Below, piece after piece: positions 9,051 to 16,836 of a stretch of DNA of 64,000 nucleotides. Source of the DNA: Chitinophagales bacterium (lineage in GTDB: Bacteria; Bacteroidota; Bacteroidia; Chitinophagales; Chitinophagaceae); NCBI GenBank assembly GCA_017303415.1, contig JAFLBJ010000001.1, positions 1,488,001 to 1,552,000 on the forward strand, written 5' to 3'. A program made the translations under genes and the position numbers. Positions within the stretch are counted from its first letter, which is position 1. Every line of letters begins with the position of its first letter. Under the pieces are notes generated by a model, which was given only the letters and a program-made list of their open reading frames with translations, searched no databases and was not told the DNA's origin.

Positions 9051-9821
9051 ATGATTTTAGGCAAAAAAGTAGTGGTTGTCTTGCCAGCCTATAATGCGGC
9101 CCGTACGATCGAAAGAACGTATAAGGAGATTCCCATGGATATCGTGGATGAAGTGGTGCTGGTAGATGACCAGAGTAATGATGAAACGGTTCAGGAGGCT
9201 GAAAGACTGAATATCCATCACATCGTTTGCCATGAAAAAAACCTGGGGTATGGGGGTAATCAAAAGACCTGTTACAATAAAGCGCGTGATCTGAATGCCG
9301 ATTTGGTGATCATGCTCCATCCCGATTACCAGTATAGCCCAAGACTGATACACAGTATTGCTTACCTGATCGCCCATGATATTTTTCCGGTGGTGCTAGG
9401 TTCGCGGATCCTCGGAAAGGGAGCCTTAAAAGGGGGAATGCCCTTTTATAAATACGTTTCCAATCGTATCCTGACCTTTTTCCAAAACATTTTACTCAAT
9501 CAAAAACTTTCCGAATACCATACCGGATACCGGGCCTTCTCCCGTGAGATACTGGAATCCATTCCTTACGAATCCAATTCGGATGATTTTATTTTTGATA
9601 ACCAGATGCTGGCGCAGATATCTTATCGGGGTTACCCGATCGGAGAGATCACCTGTCCTACACGGTACTTCAAAGGCTGTTCATCCATTAACCTGCGAAG
9701 AAGCATGGTGTATGGGCTCGGTGTATTGAAAGTGAGCCTGCAATACCGAATGGCCAAATGGGGATTAATGAAACCCGCCTATTTGACGTTCTCCGAGAAC
9801 GGTGGCCTTCTGAAAAAATAG
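9051..9821 (+). CDS. GT2 glycosyltransferase, polyprenyl-phosphate type
   Basis: 256 residues with a single GT-A domain resembling dolichyl/undecaprenyl-phosphate sugar transferases. Visible features are VVVVLPAYNAARTIERT at the N-terminus, the nucleotide-binding VLVDDQSNDET, the H-P-D-Y-Q (DxD-equivalent) at about residue 87, and the YHTGYRAFSREIL acceptor-side motif. There is no C-terminal membrane domain, unlike GtrB proteins. It probably transfers a hexose from a nucleotide sugar to a lipid carrier; the converging GT39 gene is a plausible user of such a donor. Its last 43 bp overlap that gene on the other strand. Confidence 0.85.
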   Translation: MILGKKVVVVLPAYNAARTIERTYKEIPMDIVDEVVLVDDQSNDETVQEAERLNIHHIVCHEKNLGYGGNQKTCYNKARDLNADLVIMLHPDYQYSPRLIHSIAYLIAHDIFPVVLGSRILGKGALKGGMPFYKYVSNRILTFFQNILLNQKLSEYHTGYRAFSREILESIPYESNSDDFIFDNQMLAQISYRGYPIGEITCPTRYFKGCSSINLRRSMVYGLGVLKVSLQYRMAKWGLMKPAYLTFSENGGLLKK

Positions 9822-11440
9822 AAACCATTTTTGTGGTAGAGAAATTCCGCATCGGGTATATCCTTCCCGATGTATTTTACCGATTGCACTTTGGAGGAAA
9901 AGTATAAAGGTTTGTCCAGTGAACCGTGATACAACCAGTTCCGATCATGATACTGTGTATTGGTTGGCGGACGCATTTTACCGTAGAAATAATAAGTGTA
10001 GGTTTTGAACCCATACGACATATAATACGCATCCTTGTCCTGACAGGATTCCCAAAACTCGATATGCGCCCTTTGGCTAATGGCTTCGATACGGTTGATC
10101 AGGAAAAAAAGAACTGCCTGGATATACAAAGCCGTACCAAAGAAAAGCAGAAGAAAACGCGTGCCACCCCGCCATTTCTTGTTTCCCCAGATAAATAAAA
10201 CCAATACCAGCAACAGCAGGATACCGGGCAATGCTTCCCATCCGGTCCAGTGAATGACAGCTTCCAAATTTTCGGAGGCAAACTGATCTTTGCTGAATAA
10301 TGGTTTTATCTGTTCCAGGTGCATGCCGCCCCAGGTAATAAGGACAGGGAATAATATAAATGGCAGGGCCGAAAAGAGCAGGGAGAATTTCAACCAGCGG
10401 GGAAGCGCTACTCCCTGGTACAAGATGCCATAGAGCGACCAGGCGGCCAAAAAGCTCAGGGGAAAATAAGTCAGCGATGAATAGTGGACGATCTTGGTAG
10501 TGACCAGGCTGAAAAGAATCAGCACGACAGCAAACAGGACCTTCATCCACAAGAGGAATCGTTGCTCTGTTTCATTGGTTATAGTTTTTAAACGCCATCC
10601 GTGAATAAAAAAACTGGATGCGGGAAAACACCCAAAAAACAGGACCACAACATGGTAGAGAAAAAAGCCTTTTTGTCCGGCATCTGGTGTGGTGAGCAGG
10701 GCCCATTGCCGGATCGTGAATTCGCGAATAAAATCGGGGCCATTTTGGAAATAATTAAAGGCAAACCAGGTGGCAGTAGTAGCCAGGGTCACCAGGAACC
10801 AGCCAAGCAGGAGCCGAAAGGAAAGGGGAAACCGGAAACGTTTCAGCACGGTCAGTACAGCGAGTACCAAACCTGGAATTAGCAAACCTACGGGGCCCTT
10901 GGTCAGGATGGCCAATCCGGTAAATACACCTCCGGTGAAAACCCACCAAACCGGGTTCTTTTTTCGTTGATCTTCCTGTCCGGCTTTGAACAACGCAATC
11001 AACCCGGCGAAAATGAAGAAATTAAAATAGGGGTCAATGATTCCTGATTTGAAATAGAGATGAGGGAGCAGGCTTCCCCAATAGGCCAACGCCCAGAGAA
11101 ACCCCAGCCGATGATCCTTGAGTTTTTTTCCGATATAAAATAAAAAGGGAAGTACGAGCATTCCCAGCAGGGCATTGGGGAGGCGGGCGGCAAATTCATT
11201 TACACCAAAACACTTCATCGACAGTGCCTGTAACCAGAAGAACAAGGGTGGTTTTTCGGTAAAGGCCGTAAAGCCCATCTGGGGTTCCGCCCAGTTGCCG
11301 GTAGCGATCATTTCCCGCGCGATCTCCGCAAAATTGATCTCGTCCCAATCAAATAAATGTGCATTTCCTAAAAAAGGAATAAAACAGATGGCAGCCAACA
11401 GGGCCAGCAGGGGACCGGTATATCGCGAAAGCTGGGTCAA
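9779..11440 (-). CDS. GT39 integral-membrane glycosyltransferase (ArnT/PMT-like)
   Basis: About 553 residues with some 10-12 hydrophobic segments and the GT39 catalytic loop F-D-W-D-E-I-N (acidic DE pair) followed by AEIAREMIATGNW. A second periplasmic loop has FTEKPPLFFWLQALSMK. Enzymes of this type transfer a sugar from polyprenyl phosphate to lipid A or protein. The open frame reaches 11536, but its first codons coincide with a terminator hairpin (11505-11534) belonging to the upstream gene. The start must therefore be downstream; TTG at 11440 (before TQLSRYTGPLLALLAAI) is the best candidate. Confidence 0.85.
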   Translation of the reverse strand: MTQLSRYTGPLLALLAAICFIPFLGNAHLFDWDEINFAEIAREMIATGNWAEPQMGFTAFTEKPPLFFWLQALSMKCFGVNEFAARLPNALLGMLVLPFLFYIGKKLKDHRLGFLWALAYWGSLLPHLYFKSGIIDPYFNFFIFAGLIALFKAGQEDQRKKNPVWWVFTGGVFTGLAILTKGPVGLLIPGLVLAVLTVLKRFRFPLSFRLLLGWFLVTLATTATWFAFNYFQNGPDFIREFTIRQWALLTTPDAGQKGFFLYHVVVLFFGCFPASSFFIHGWRLKTITNETEQRFLLWMKVLFAVVLILFSLVTTKIVHYSSLTYFPLSFLAAWSLYGILYQGVALPRWLKFSLLFSALPFILFPVLITWGGMHLEQIKPLFSKDQFASENLEAVIHWTGWEALPGILLLLVLVLFIWGNKKWRGGTRFLLLFFGTALYIQAVLFFLINRIEAISQRAHIEFWESCQDKDAYYMSYGFKTYTYYFYGKMRPPTNTQYHDRNWLYHGSLDKPLYFSSKVQSVKYIGKDIPDAEFLYHKNGFYFFRRPPFSENVK

Positions 11441-11504
11441 AGCAGATGATTTGGTGATCGTTATTGTTGACGATGGATGGGAAGATAAGGGAAATGAAGC
11501 GGGC

Positions 11505-11534
11505 AAAAAAAAGACCGCTTCAGGTGAAGCGGTC
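11505..11534 (-). terminator. Rho-independent terminator of the DUF2795 gene
   Basis: On the minus strand, GACCGCTTC and GAAGCGGTC arms with a 4-nt loop are followed by eight T residues. It lies 36 bp after the stop of the 74-residue gene and rules out a GT39 start further upstream. Confidence 0.92.
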
Positions 11535-11569
11535 AATCAGGTGATTGGGTTCCGGAAAGGATCCGTAGA

Positions 11570-11794
11570 TCAGTATTCGTCTTCGTTGAAAAGAAAATCT
11601 TCCTGGGAAGGGTAGTCAGGCCAAATGTCTTCGATGCTCTCATACACTTCGCCACCTTCGTCTTCCAGTTCCTGCAAATTCTCCACCACTTCAATCGGCG
11701 CACCGCTACGGATCGAGTAGTCGATCAGCTCATCTTTTGTGGCCGGCCAGGGCGCATCTTCCAGGTAGGAGGCTAATTCTAAGGTCCAAAACAT
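11570..11794 (-). CDS. Small acidic DUF2795 protein
   Basis: 74 residues, strongly acidic at the C-terminus. The N-terminal part (YLEDAPWPATKDELIDYSIRSGAP, in two halves around residue 14) matches the DUF2795 pattern of small Bacteroidota and actinobacterial proteins; the function is unknown. It is a single-gene unit: a consensus-quality promoter lies at 11862-11892 and a strong terminator at 11505-11534. That arrangement suggests a well-expressed small protein. Confidence 0.85.
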   Translation of the reverse strand: MFWTLELASYLEDAPWPATKDELIDYSIRSGAPIEVVENLQELEDEGGEVYESIEDIWPDYPSQEDFLFNEDEY

Positions 11795-11861
11795 GGCTAT
11801 ATAGGATTTAAAGTTTTAATAATCAATGGGTAAAAAGAAACCGGGTACCCGAAATTTCCGG

Positions 11862-11892
11862 CAAATGTAGCTTTAATAACGAATTTTCCAAA
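11862..11892 (-). promoter_or_regulatory. Bacteroidota-type promoter for the DUF2795 gene
   Basis: On the minus strand a TTTG (-33) is followed after 19 bp by TACATTTG (-7, consensus TAnnTTTG). The -7 element ends about 67 bp upstream of the start codon. It is among the best promoter matches in the window. Confidence 0.75.
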
Positions 11893-12010
11893 TCATTAGT
11901 TTCAACATTCCCATCAAGAGATTCCTAAAATCAGTCCAACCCTTTTTCGCTATTTTGTGAACAGATCGGTCTGATCATTCAATTGATTAACAGAAAGGAA
12001 AAGATGCTGC

Positions 12011-12661
12011 ATGTTATCGGGTAAAAATTTATTTAAAAGTTATGGCTCCCTTCCGGTGGTAAGGGGGGTGGATATCCAGGTAAATAAGGGGGAGATCGTA
12101 AGCATTGTGGGATCCTCCGGGGCGGGAAAGAGTACCCTGTTGCATATCCTGGGTTCACTCGACCGGCCCGATGAAGGCGAGGTCACCTTGAATGGCACTT
12201 CCCTGCAAGCGCTTACACCCCGCAAACTGGCTGCTTTTCGCAACCGGCATATCGGCTTTATCTTCCAGTTTCACCATTTACTACCCGAGTTTAGTGCCGT
12301 GGAAAACGTATGTATCCCGGGCTGGCTTTCCGGAGAAAAAAAGAAGGAAACCGAAAAAAGAGCCATTGAATTACTTGAACTGTTGGGGTTGGGACAACGA
12401 CTGGAAAATAAACCCAATCAATTGTCGGGAGGGGAACAGCAACGGGTGGCCGTCGCGCGTGCCCTGATCAATCGGCCGGATATTGTTTTTGCCGATGAAC
12501 CCACCGGAAATCTGGATAGTATAAACGCGGGAGAACTTCATCAACTTTTTATCCAGTTGCGTGACCGTTTTCAACAAACATTCCTGATCGTTACCCATAA
12601 CGAAGCACTCGCCGCTCAAAGCGATCGCGTCCTCTACATGAAGGATGGAAAGATCAATTGA
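12011..12661 (+). CDS. lolD: LolD-type ABC transporter ATPase
   Basis: 216 residues. Walker [10 protein letters not shown] (about residues 36-44), Q-loop [18 protein letters not shown], signature [15 protein letters not shown], Walker [13 protein letters not shown] and the H-loop IVTHNE are all present. The sequence and length fit LolD, the ATPase of the lipoprotein-release complex, or the close MacB-type group. No LolC/E permease is adjacent, so the partner is encoded elsewhere. A TATTTTG -7-like element lies about 55 bp upstream. Confidence 0.85.
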   Translation: MLSGKNLFKSYGSLPVVRGVDIQVNKGEIVSIVGSSGAGKSTLLHILGSLDRPDEGEVTLNGTSLQALTPRKLAAFRNRHIGFIFQFHHLLPEFSAVENVCIPGWLSGEKKKETEKRAIELLELLGLGQRLENKPNQLSGGEQQRVAVARALINRPDIVFADEPTGNLDSINAGELHQLFIQLRDRFQQTFLIVTHNEALAAQSDRVLYMKDGKIN

Positions 12662-12670
12662 AAAAGGGGA

Positions 12671-13222
12671 TCAACGTGGCTTCCAGGGAATCTCCGGCGT
12701 TTGGGTAAGGTGTCCGGCATAACGGGCCAGTACAAAAAGATAATCACTTAAACGGTTGAGGTATTGTATCACCAGGGGAGCGACCTCCTCACTCTCTTCC
12801 TGCAGGCGAACAACACAGCGTTCGGCCCTTCGGCCCACACAGCGGGCAATATGCAGATGAGATATGGTAAGGTGTCCACCCGGGAGAATAAAATTCTTCA
12901 TTTCAGGCAGTACTGATTCCATCCGGTCGATCTCATTTTCCAACAAGGTGACATCCGATTCTTTCAGATCAGGTAAGCGCAGTTTGGGTTCTTTTTCAGG
13001 ATCACAGGCCAGGGAGGAACCAATGGTGAACAACCGGTCCTGGATCTCCAGCAACTGGTTACGCGAAGCCTCATCCGTTAATAGGTCCCGGCAAAGGCCG
13101 ATATAAGAATTCAATTCATCCACGGTACCATAGGCTTCGATACGCAAATGACTCTTGACCACTTTGGTGCCGCCGATCAGCGAAGTGGTTCCTTTATCTC
13201 CGACACGGGTATAGATCTTCAT
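12671..13222 (-). CDS. Cob(I)alamin adenosyltransferase, PduO type
   Basis: 183 residues. The N-terminus MKIYTRVGDKGTTSLIGG carries the PduO ATP-binding motif (TRxGDxGTT). The family motifs VDELNSYIGLCR and the C-terminal ARCVGRRAERCVVRLQE and YLNRLSDYLFVLARY follow. It adenosylates cob(I)alamin to coenzyme B12. The start at 13222 is preferred to a frame extension to 13267 because the family begins directly at MKIYT. It converges with the LolD gene, with a 9-bp gap. Confidence 0.94.
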   Translation of the reverse strand: MKIYTRVGDKGTTSLIGGTKVVKSHLRIEAYGTVDELNSYIGLCRDLLTDEASRNQLLEIQDRLFTIGSSLACDPEKEPKLRLPDLKESDVTLLENEIDRMESVLPEMKNFILPGGHLTISHLHIARCVGRRAERCVVRLQEESEEVAPLVIQYLNRLSDYLFVLARYAGHLTQTPEIPWKPR

Positions 13223-13311
13223 TGACATTTCCTGACTGTATTGGTCTGTGACAACAAATATCCCCAAAGAAAGGTTGAATGATGGGGGGAATGAATGAAA
13301 GTTTTACACAA

Positions 13312-14022
13312 TCAATGATGAATATGAATGCCCAGGTTCTCATTCTTCTTATCGCTTTCGATCAATCCGTCACGGAGACGCACGATGCGATGGGCATGAT
13401 TGGCAATATCTTCTTCATGGGTAACGAGTACGATGGTGTTGCCATCGGCATGGATCTTATCAAAGATCTCCATGATCTCGTAAGAAGTTTTGGTATCCAG
13501 GTTACCCGTAGGCTCATCGGCCAGGATAAGGGAGGGGTTGTTGACCAGGGCCCGTGCAATGGCTACACGTTGACATTGACCACCCGATAACTCATTGGGC
13601 TTATGATGTGAACGGTCAGACAGGTTCACGAGATCCAGTACATGGAGGGCCTTTTCATCCCGTTGCTTTTTTCCGATACCGGAATATACCAGGGGAAGGG
13701 CCACATTTTCCATAGCGGTAAGACGGGGGAGCAGGTTGAACTGTTGAAATACAAACCCGATCTCTTTATTCCGTACTTCGGCCAGGTCATTGTCTTGCAT
13801 TTTGCTTACATCCTTTCCATTCAGGATATAGGAGCCACCTGTTGGGGAATCGAGACATCCGATGATATTCATCAGGGTACTTTTTCCCGAACCAGAAGGG
13901 CCCATCAAAGCCACATATTCATTGCGCAAAATATCCAGTGAAATGCCCTTGAGAACGGGCAATTCCATTTTCCCCATGAAATAACTCTTCAGAATGCCTT
14001 CGAGGTGAATAATGCTGCTCAT
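13312..14022 (-). CDS. MacB/LolD-type ABC transporter ATPase (second copy)
   Basis: 236 residues. Walker [28 protein letters not shown], signature [15 protein letters not shown] (Cys in place of the usual Gln), Walker [13 protein letters not shown] and LVTHEEDIA are present. The extended N-terminus ([20 protein letters not shown]) is typical of MacB-family ATPases that pair with FtsX-like permeases. No permease is next to it. The gene is 12 bp downstream of gatC on the same strand and probably shares its promoter. Confidence 0.9.
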   Translation of the reverse strand: MSSIIHLEGILKSYFMGKMELPVLKGISLDILRNEYVALMGPSGSGKSTLMNIIGCLDSPTGGSYILNGKDVSKMQDNDLAEVRNKEIGFVFQQFNLLPRLTAMENVALPLVYSGIGKKQRDEKALHVLDLVNLSDRSHHKPNELSGGQCQRVAIARALVNNPSLILADEPTGNLDTKTSYEIMEIFDKIHADGNTIVLVTHEEDIANHAHRIVRLRDGLIESDKKNENLGIHIHH

Positions 14023-14034
14023 GACTATTGTGGA

Positions 14035-14325
14035 TTATCGTTTGATCACTTTTGGTACACGAAAAAAAGTAGTGGGCTGCCCCGGGGCATTCCGCAAGGC
14101 TTCTTCGTTTGTCACCGATCCTTTTACCACATCCTCCCGAAGCACATTTACTTCCTCCGACATGTGAAGGAGGGGCGGGATTCCTGTGGTGTCCAGTTCA
14201 TTCAATTTTTCAACAAATTGGATCATCCGCTGCAGGTCGTCTTTGATGGCCTCCTTTTCCGCCGGGTCAAATTCCAGGCGGGCCAGGTGCGCGATCTTTT
14301 CTACCAGTGCAGGGGTGACCTCCAT
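14035..14325 (-). CDS. gatC: Asp/Glu-tRNA amidotransferase subunit C
   Basis: 96 residues, the normal GatC length. The N-terminus MEVTPALVEKIAHLARLEF and the LDTTGIPPL and R-E-D motifs are diagnostic. GatC stabilises the GatCAB complex that converts mischarged Glu-tRNA(Gln) or Asp-tRNA(Asn). Start 14325 is chosen because the longer frame begins inside the promoter; with the -7 element at 14330-14337 the transcript would be leaderless or nearly so. gatA and gatB are not in the window. Confidence 0.93.
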   Translation of the reverse strand: MEVTPALVEKIAHLARLEFDPAEKEAIKDDLQRMIQFVEKLNELDTTGIPPLLHMSEEVNVLREDVVKGSVTNEEALRNAPGQPTTFFRVPKVIKR

Positions 14326-14329
14326 GCGG

Positions 14330-14337
14330 CAAATATA
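14330..14337 (-). promoter_or_regulatory. -7 element of the gatC promoter
   Basis: TATATTTG on the minus strand is an exact TAnnTTTG match, ending 4 nt before the gatC start codon. No good -33 TTTG is seen. Confidence 0.6.
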
Positions 14338-14504
14338 GACCATGATTTTAGGATTTTTTGATTTTTAGGATGGGGGGTGGGATGGCTTTACCGACAGGAC
14401 GCATAGACGCGAGCGAACGCCAGGTCTTGGCGCAACTTAGCGTCATTGCGTCCTGGCGGTAAAATCCTCCAATCCTGAAATCCTAAAATCCTAAAATCAT
14501 GGTC

Positions 14505-14512
14505 TATATTTG
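14505..14512 (+). promoter_or_regulatory. -7 element of the trpS promoter
   Basis: TATATTTG is an exact TAnnTTTG match ending 7 nt before the trpS ATG, so transcription would begin at or very near the start codon. It is the mirror image of the gatC element. Confidence 0.6.
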
Positions 14513-14519
14513 CCGCCTT

Positions 14520-15524
14520 ATGAACACTTCGAAACCCATTGTGATGAGTGGTATCCGCCCTACTGGTTTTCTCCACCTGGGAAACTATTTCGGGGCCATG
14601 CGGAACTACGTGAAAATGCAGGATGAATACACTTGCTTTTTCATGGTGGCCGACCTGCATTCACTCACCACCCATCCGGATACGAAAGAACTTAAAGCAA
14701 ACGTACAGCGTGTGCTGTCGGAGAATATTGCCTGTGGACTTGACCCCGACAAAGTGGCCCTGTATTGTCAGAGCCATGTTTTCGAAACCTCCGAGCTATA
14801 TCTCTACCTCAATATGCTGGCTTATACGGGGGAACTGGAAAAAACCACCACCTTCAAGGATAAGGTTCGCATGCAGGAGGATAATGTGAATGCCGGACTG
14901 CTAACCTATCCCGTTCTTCAAACAGCGGATATCATCCTTCACCGGGCCGGATTGGTGCCGGTAGGAAAAGACCAGGAACAACACCTGGAAATGGCGCGCA
15001 ATTTTGTAAAACGTTTCAACTATCGCTATGGGGAGGTTTTTCCTGAACCCCAAGCGTTTAATTATGGTGCTGAATTGATCAAGGTTCCCAGCCTCGATGG
15101 CTCGGGAAAAATGAGTAAAAGTGAGAACCAGAACGCCACCCTCTACCTGGCTGATTCCGATGATCAGATCCGGAAAAAAGTAATGAAGGCCAAAACCGAT
15201 GCAGGTCCAACCCAACCCAATACCCCCAAACCCGATTATATCGAGAACCTGTTCCTGCTCATGAAACTGGTCAGCACCCCGGATGTACTGGCCAAATTCA
15301 ATCAGGATTATGATCAGGCATCGATCCGCTATGGGGATATGAAGAAACAACTGGCGGAAGACATGGTCGCTTTTATCGCCCCCATACGGGAGCGTGTTAA
15401 CCAGATCATCCACAATGAGAAATACCTGGCCGAAATCATGGAAAAAGGCGCAGAAAAGGCCCGTACGAGTGCCCGGGCCACAATGGCCCTGGTCAGACAG
15501 GCCATGGGTTTGAATTATTATTAA
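14520..15524 (+). CDS. trpS: Tryptophanyl-tRNA synthetase
   Basis: 334 residues. It charges tRNA(Trp). The class I signatures are visible: the HIGH-type SGIRPTGFLHLGNYFGA near the N-terminus and the KMSKS loop GKMSKSENQN at about residue 200. The bacterial TrpS motif HRAGLVPVGKDQEQHLEMAR is intact. The start at 14520 is preferred to a frame start at 14499, which lies inside the promoter repeat. Confidence 0.96.
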   Translation: MNTSKPIVMSGIRPTGFLHLGNYFGAMRNYVKMQDEYTCFFMVADLHSLTTHPDTKELKANVQRVLSENIACGLDPDKVALYCQSHVFETSELYLYLNMLAYTGELEKTTTFKDKVRMQEDNVNAGLLTYPVLQTADIILHRAGLVPVGKDQEQHLEMARNFVKRFNYRYGEVFPEPQAFNYGAELIKVPSLDGSGKMSKSENQNATLYLADSDDQIRKKVMKAKTDAGPTQPNTPKPDYIENLFLLMKLVSTPDVLAKFNQDYDQASIRYGDMKKQLAEDMVAFIAPIRERVNQIIHNEKYLAEIMEKGAEKARTSARATMALVRQAMGLNYY

Positions 15525-15571
15525 TTCCCCTATCTTTAGCCCCCTTCAAAACTTTAAACCGGGACCAGGAA

Positions 15572-16207
15572 ATGGCCAAGATCAAGAAACCAAAACACAT
15601 TGCCGTTGCAGGAAATATCGGCGCCGGAAAGACAACCCTCACCGAGATCCTTGCCAAACATTACAAATGGATACCCCAGTTTGAAGACGTGGACCATAAC
15701 CCCTACCTCTATGATTTCTATGAGGATATGCCCCGCTGGAGTTTTAATCTGCAGATCTACTTCCTTAACCGTCGCCTGCAACAGATCGTAGATATCCACA
15801 AAGGGACTGAAACCGTGGTACAAGACCGGACCATTTACGAGGACGCCAACATTTTTGCCCCCAACCTGCATGAAATGGGGCTGATGAGCAAACGGGATTT
15901 TGATAATTATTTCGATTTCTTTCAAACACTCAAACAGATGGTGCAGCCCCCCGACCTGCTCATCTACCTGCGCGCTTCCGTACCTACTCTGGTGGGACAG
16001 ATACAAAAGCGTGGCCGCGAATACGAAGAAAACATCCGCCTCGATTACCTCAAGCGGTTGAACGAGTACTACAATAAATGGATCGATAACTACAAAGAAG
16101 GGGAATTGCTCGTGATTGATGTGGACAAGAACAAATTTGCCGAGAATGAGGAACACCTGGGGGAGATCATCACCAAAGTGGATGCTCAGCTCTACGGATT
16201 GTTCTGA
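15572..16207 (+). CDS. Deoxynucleoside kinase
   Basis: 211 residues. P-loop GNIGAGKTTL (about residues 14-23), the E-D substrate pair in PQFEDVDHNPYL, the DRTIYED motif (DRS/E-R type) and the lid RGREYEENI identify a dNK/dGK-type deoxynucleoside kinase of the purine or pyrimidine salvage pathway. Substrate preference cannot be read from the sequence. A TATCTTTAG -7-like element lies between trpS and this gene. The last 16 bp overlap the convergent DUF922 gene. Confidence 0.92.
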   Translation: MAKIKKPKHIAVAGNIGAGKTTLTEILAKHYKWIPQFEDVDHNPYLYDFYEDMPRWSFNLQIYFLNRRLQQIVDIHKGTETVVQDRTIYEDANIFAPNLHEMGLMSKRDFDNYFDFFQTLKQMVQPPDLLIYLRASVPTLVGQIQKRGREYEENIRLDYLKRLNEYYNKWIDNYKEGELLVIDVDKNKFAENEEHLGEIITKVDAQLYGLF

Positions 16208-16761
16208 TTTCTGTAATCTGCATAAGGCGCAGAATCTTTAAGAAGACCTTCTATTTTTTCCAACCACTCTTCCTGGGTTTTACGAAGTATGCTGTGCTTA
16301 GTTTCCCGGTCATAGGTTTCCTGCATGGTATTTTCCTCTTTCATCGTCTCCTCGTAAATGGATTGTAAACGCCTGTTGTAATCCTTGTCCCCACTTTTTT
16401 TAAAGGCCTGTAAACGTTCGTGGAGTTTTCGGGCGTGGTATTCGGTGATATCAAAATGCGCCTGTTCATGCGCCAGGATATAATCAGTTTGTGTTTTGCC
16501 CCAGGATTTTTTCTTATTGAAACGGCAAAGAATATTCCATTTCAGGTCATTGTTGGAGAAACGAAAATCCACATGTATCTGGATCGAACTGAGGGCGGCC
16601 CGCTCCGTTCCCAATTCAGGTTTGGCGGTGAAATCGTCCCAGGTCAGCTTTCGGTCAGCCGACCAGTCAAGGTAATCCTTGTCCGAAACAGCCACTGTCC
16701 TGAAATCGGAAAAGAAGGCGATCAGGAACAGGCCAAATACGGGTATCCAGCGGAACATCAT
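16192..16761 (-). CDS. DUF922 secreted protease-like protein
   Basis: 189 residues with an N-terminal signal or anchor segment (WIPVFGLFLIAFF). LTWDDFTAKPE and the zinc-site-like motif LAHEQAHFDITE (HExxH) at about residue 97 are characteristic of DUF922 proteins, predicted secreted zinc proteases. The C-terminal third is helical and highly charged. The substrate is unknown. The 75 bp upstream hold taatcc-like short repeats, a degenerate relative of the intergenic repeats. Confidence 0.82.
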   Translation of the reverse strand: MMFRWIPVFGLFLIAFFSDFRTVAVSDKDYLDWSADRKLTWDDFTAKPELGTERAALSSIQIHVDFRFSNNDLKWNILCRFNKKKSWGKTQTDYILAHEQAHFDITEYHARKLHERLQAFKKSGDKDYNRRLQSIYEETMKEENTMQETYDRETKHSILRKTQEEWLEKIEGLLKDSAPYADYRNQNNP

Positions 16762-16836
16762 ACCCTAAATTAATCAGGAAATCGATGTAATCCGAGTAAT
16801 CAAAATCCAAATAATCCTTAAATCCTCAGATCAGGG

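Larger units (their letters stand above)
14326..14516. repeat. Palindromic divergent intergenic region with mirrored promoters
   Basis: The outer arms 14326-14357 and 14485-14516 are a perfect 32-bp inverted repeat. Each contains one TATATTTG -7 element followed by an 8-nt repeated aaaatcct-type sequence. A second, inner inverted repeat (14388-14404 with 14447-14463, one mismatch in 17) is GC-rich. The pair therefore gives gatC and trpS mirror-image upstream regions. Confidence 0.9.
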
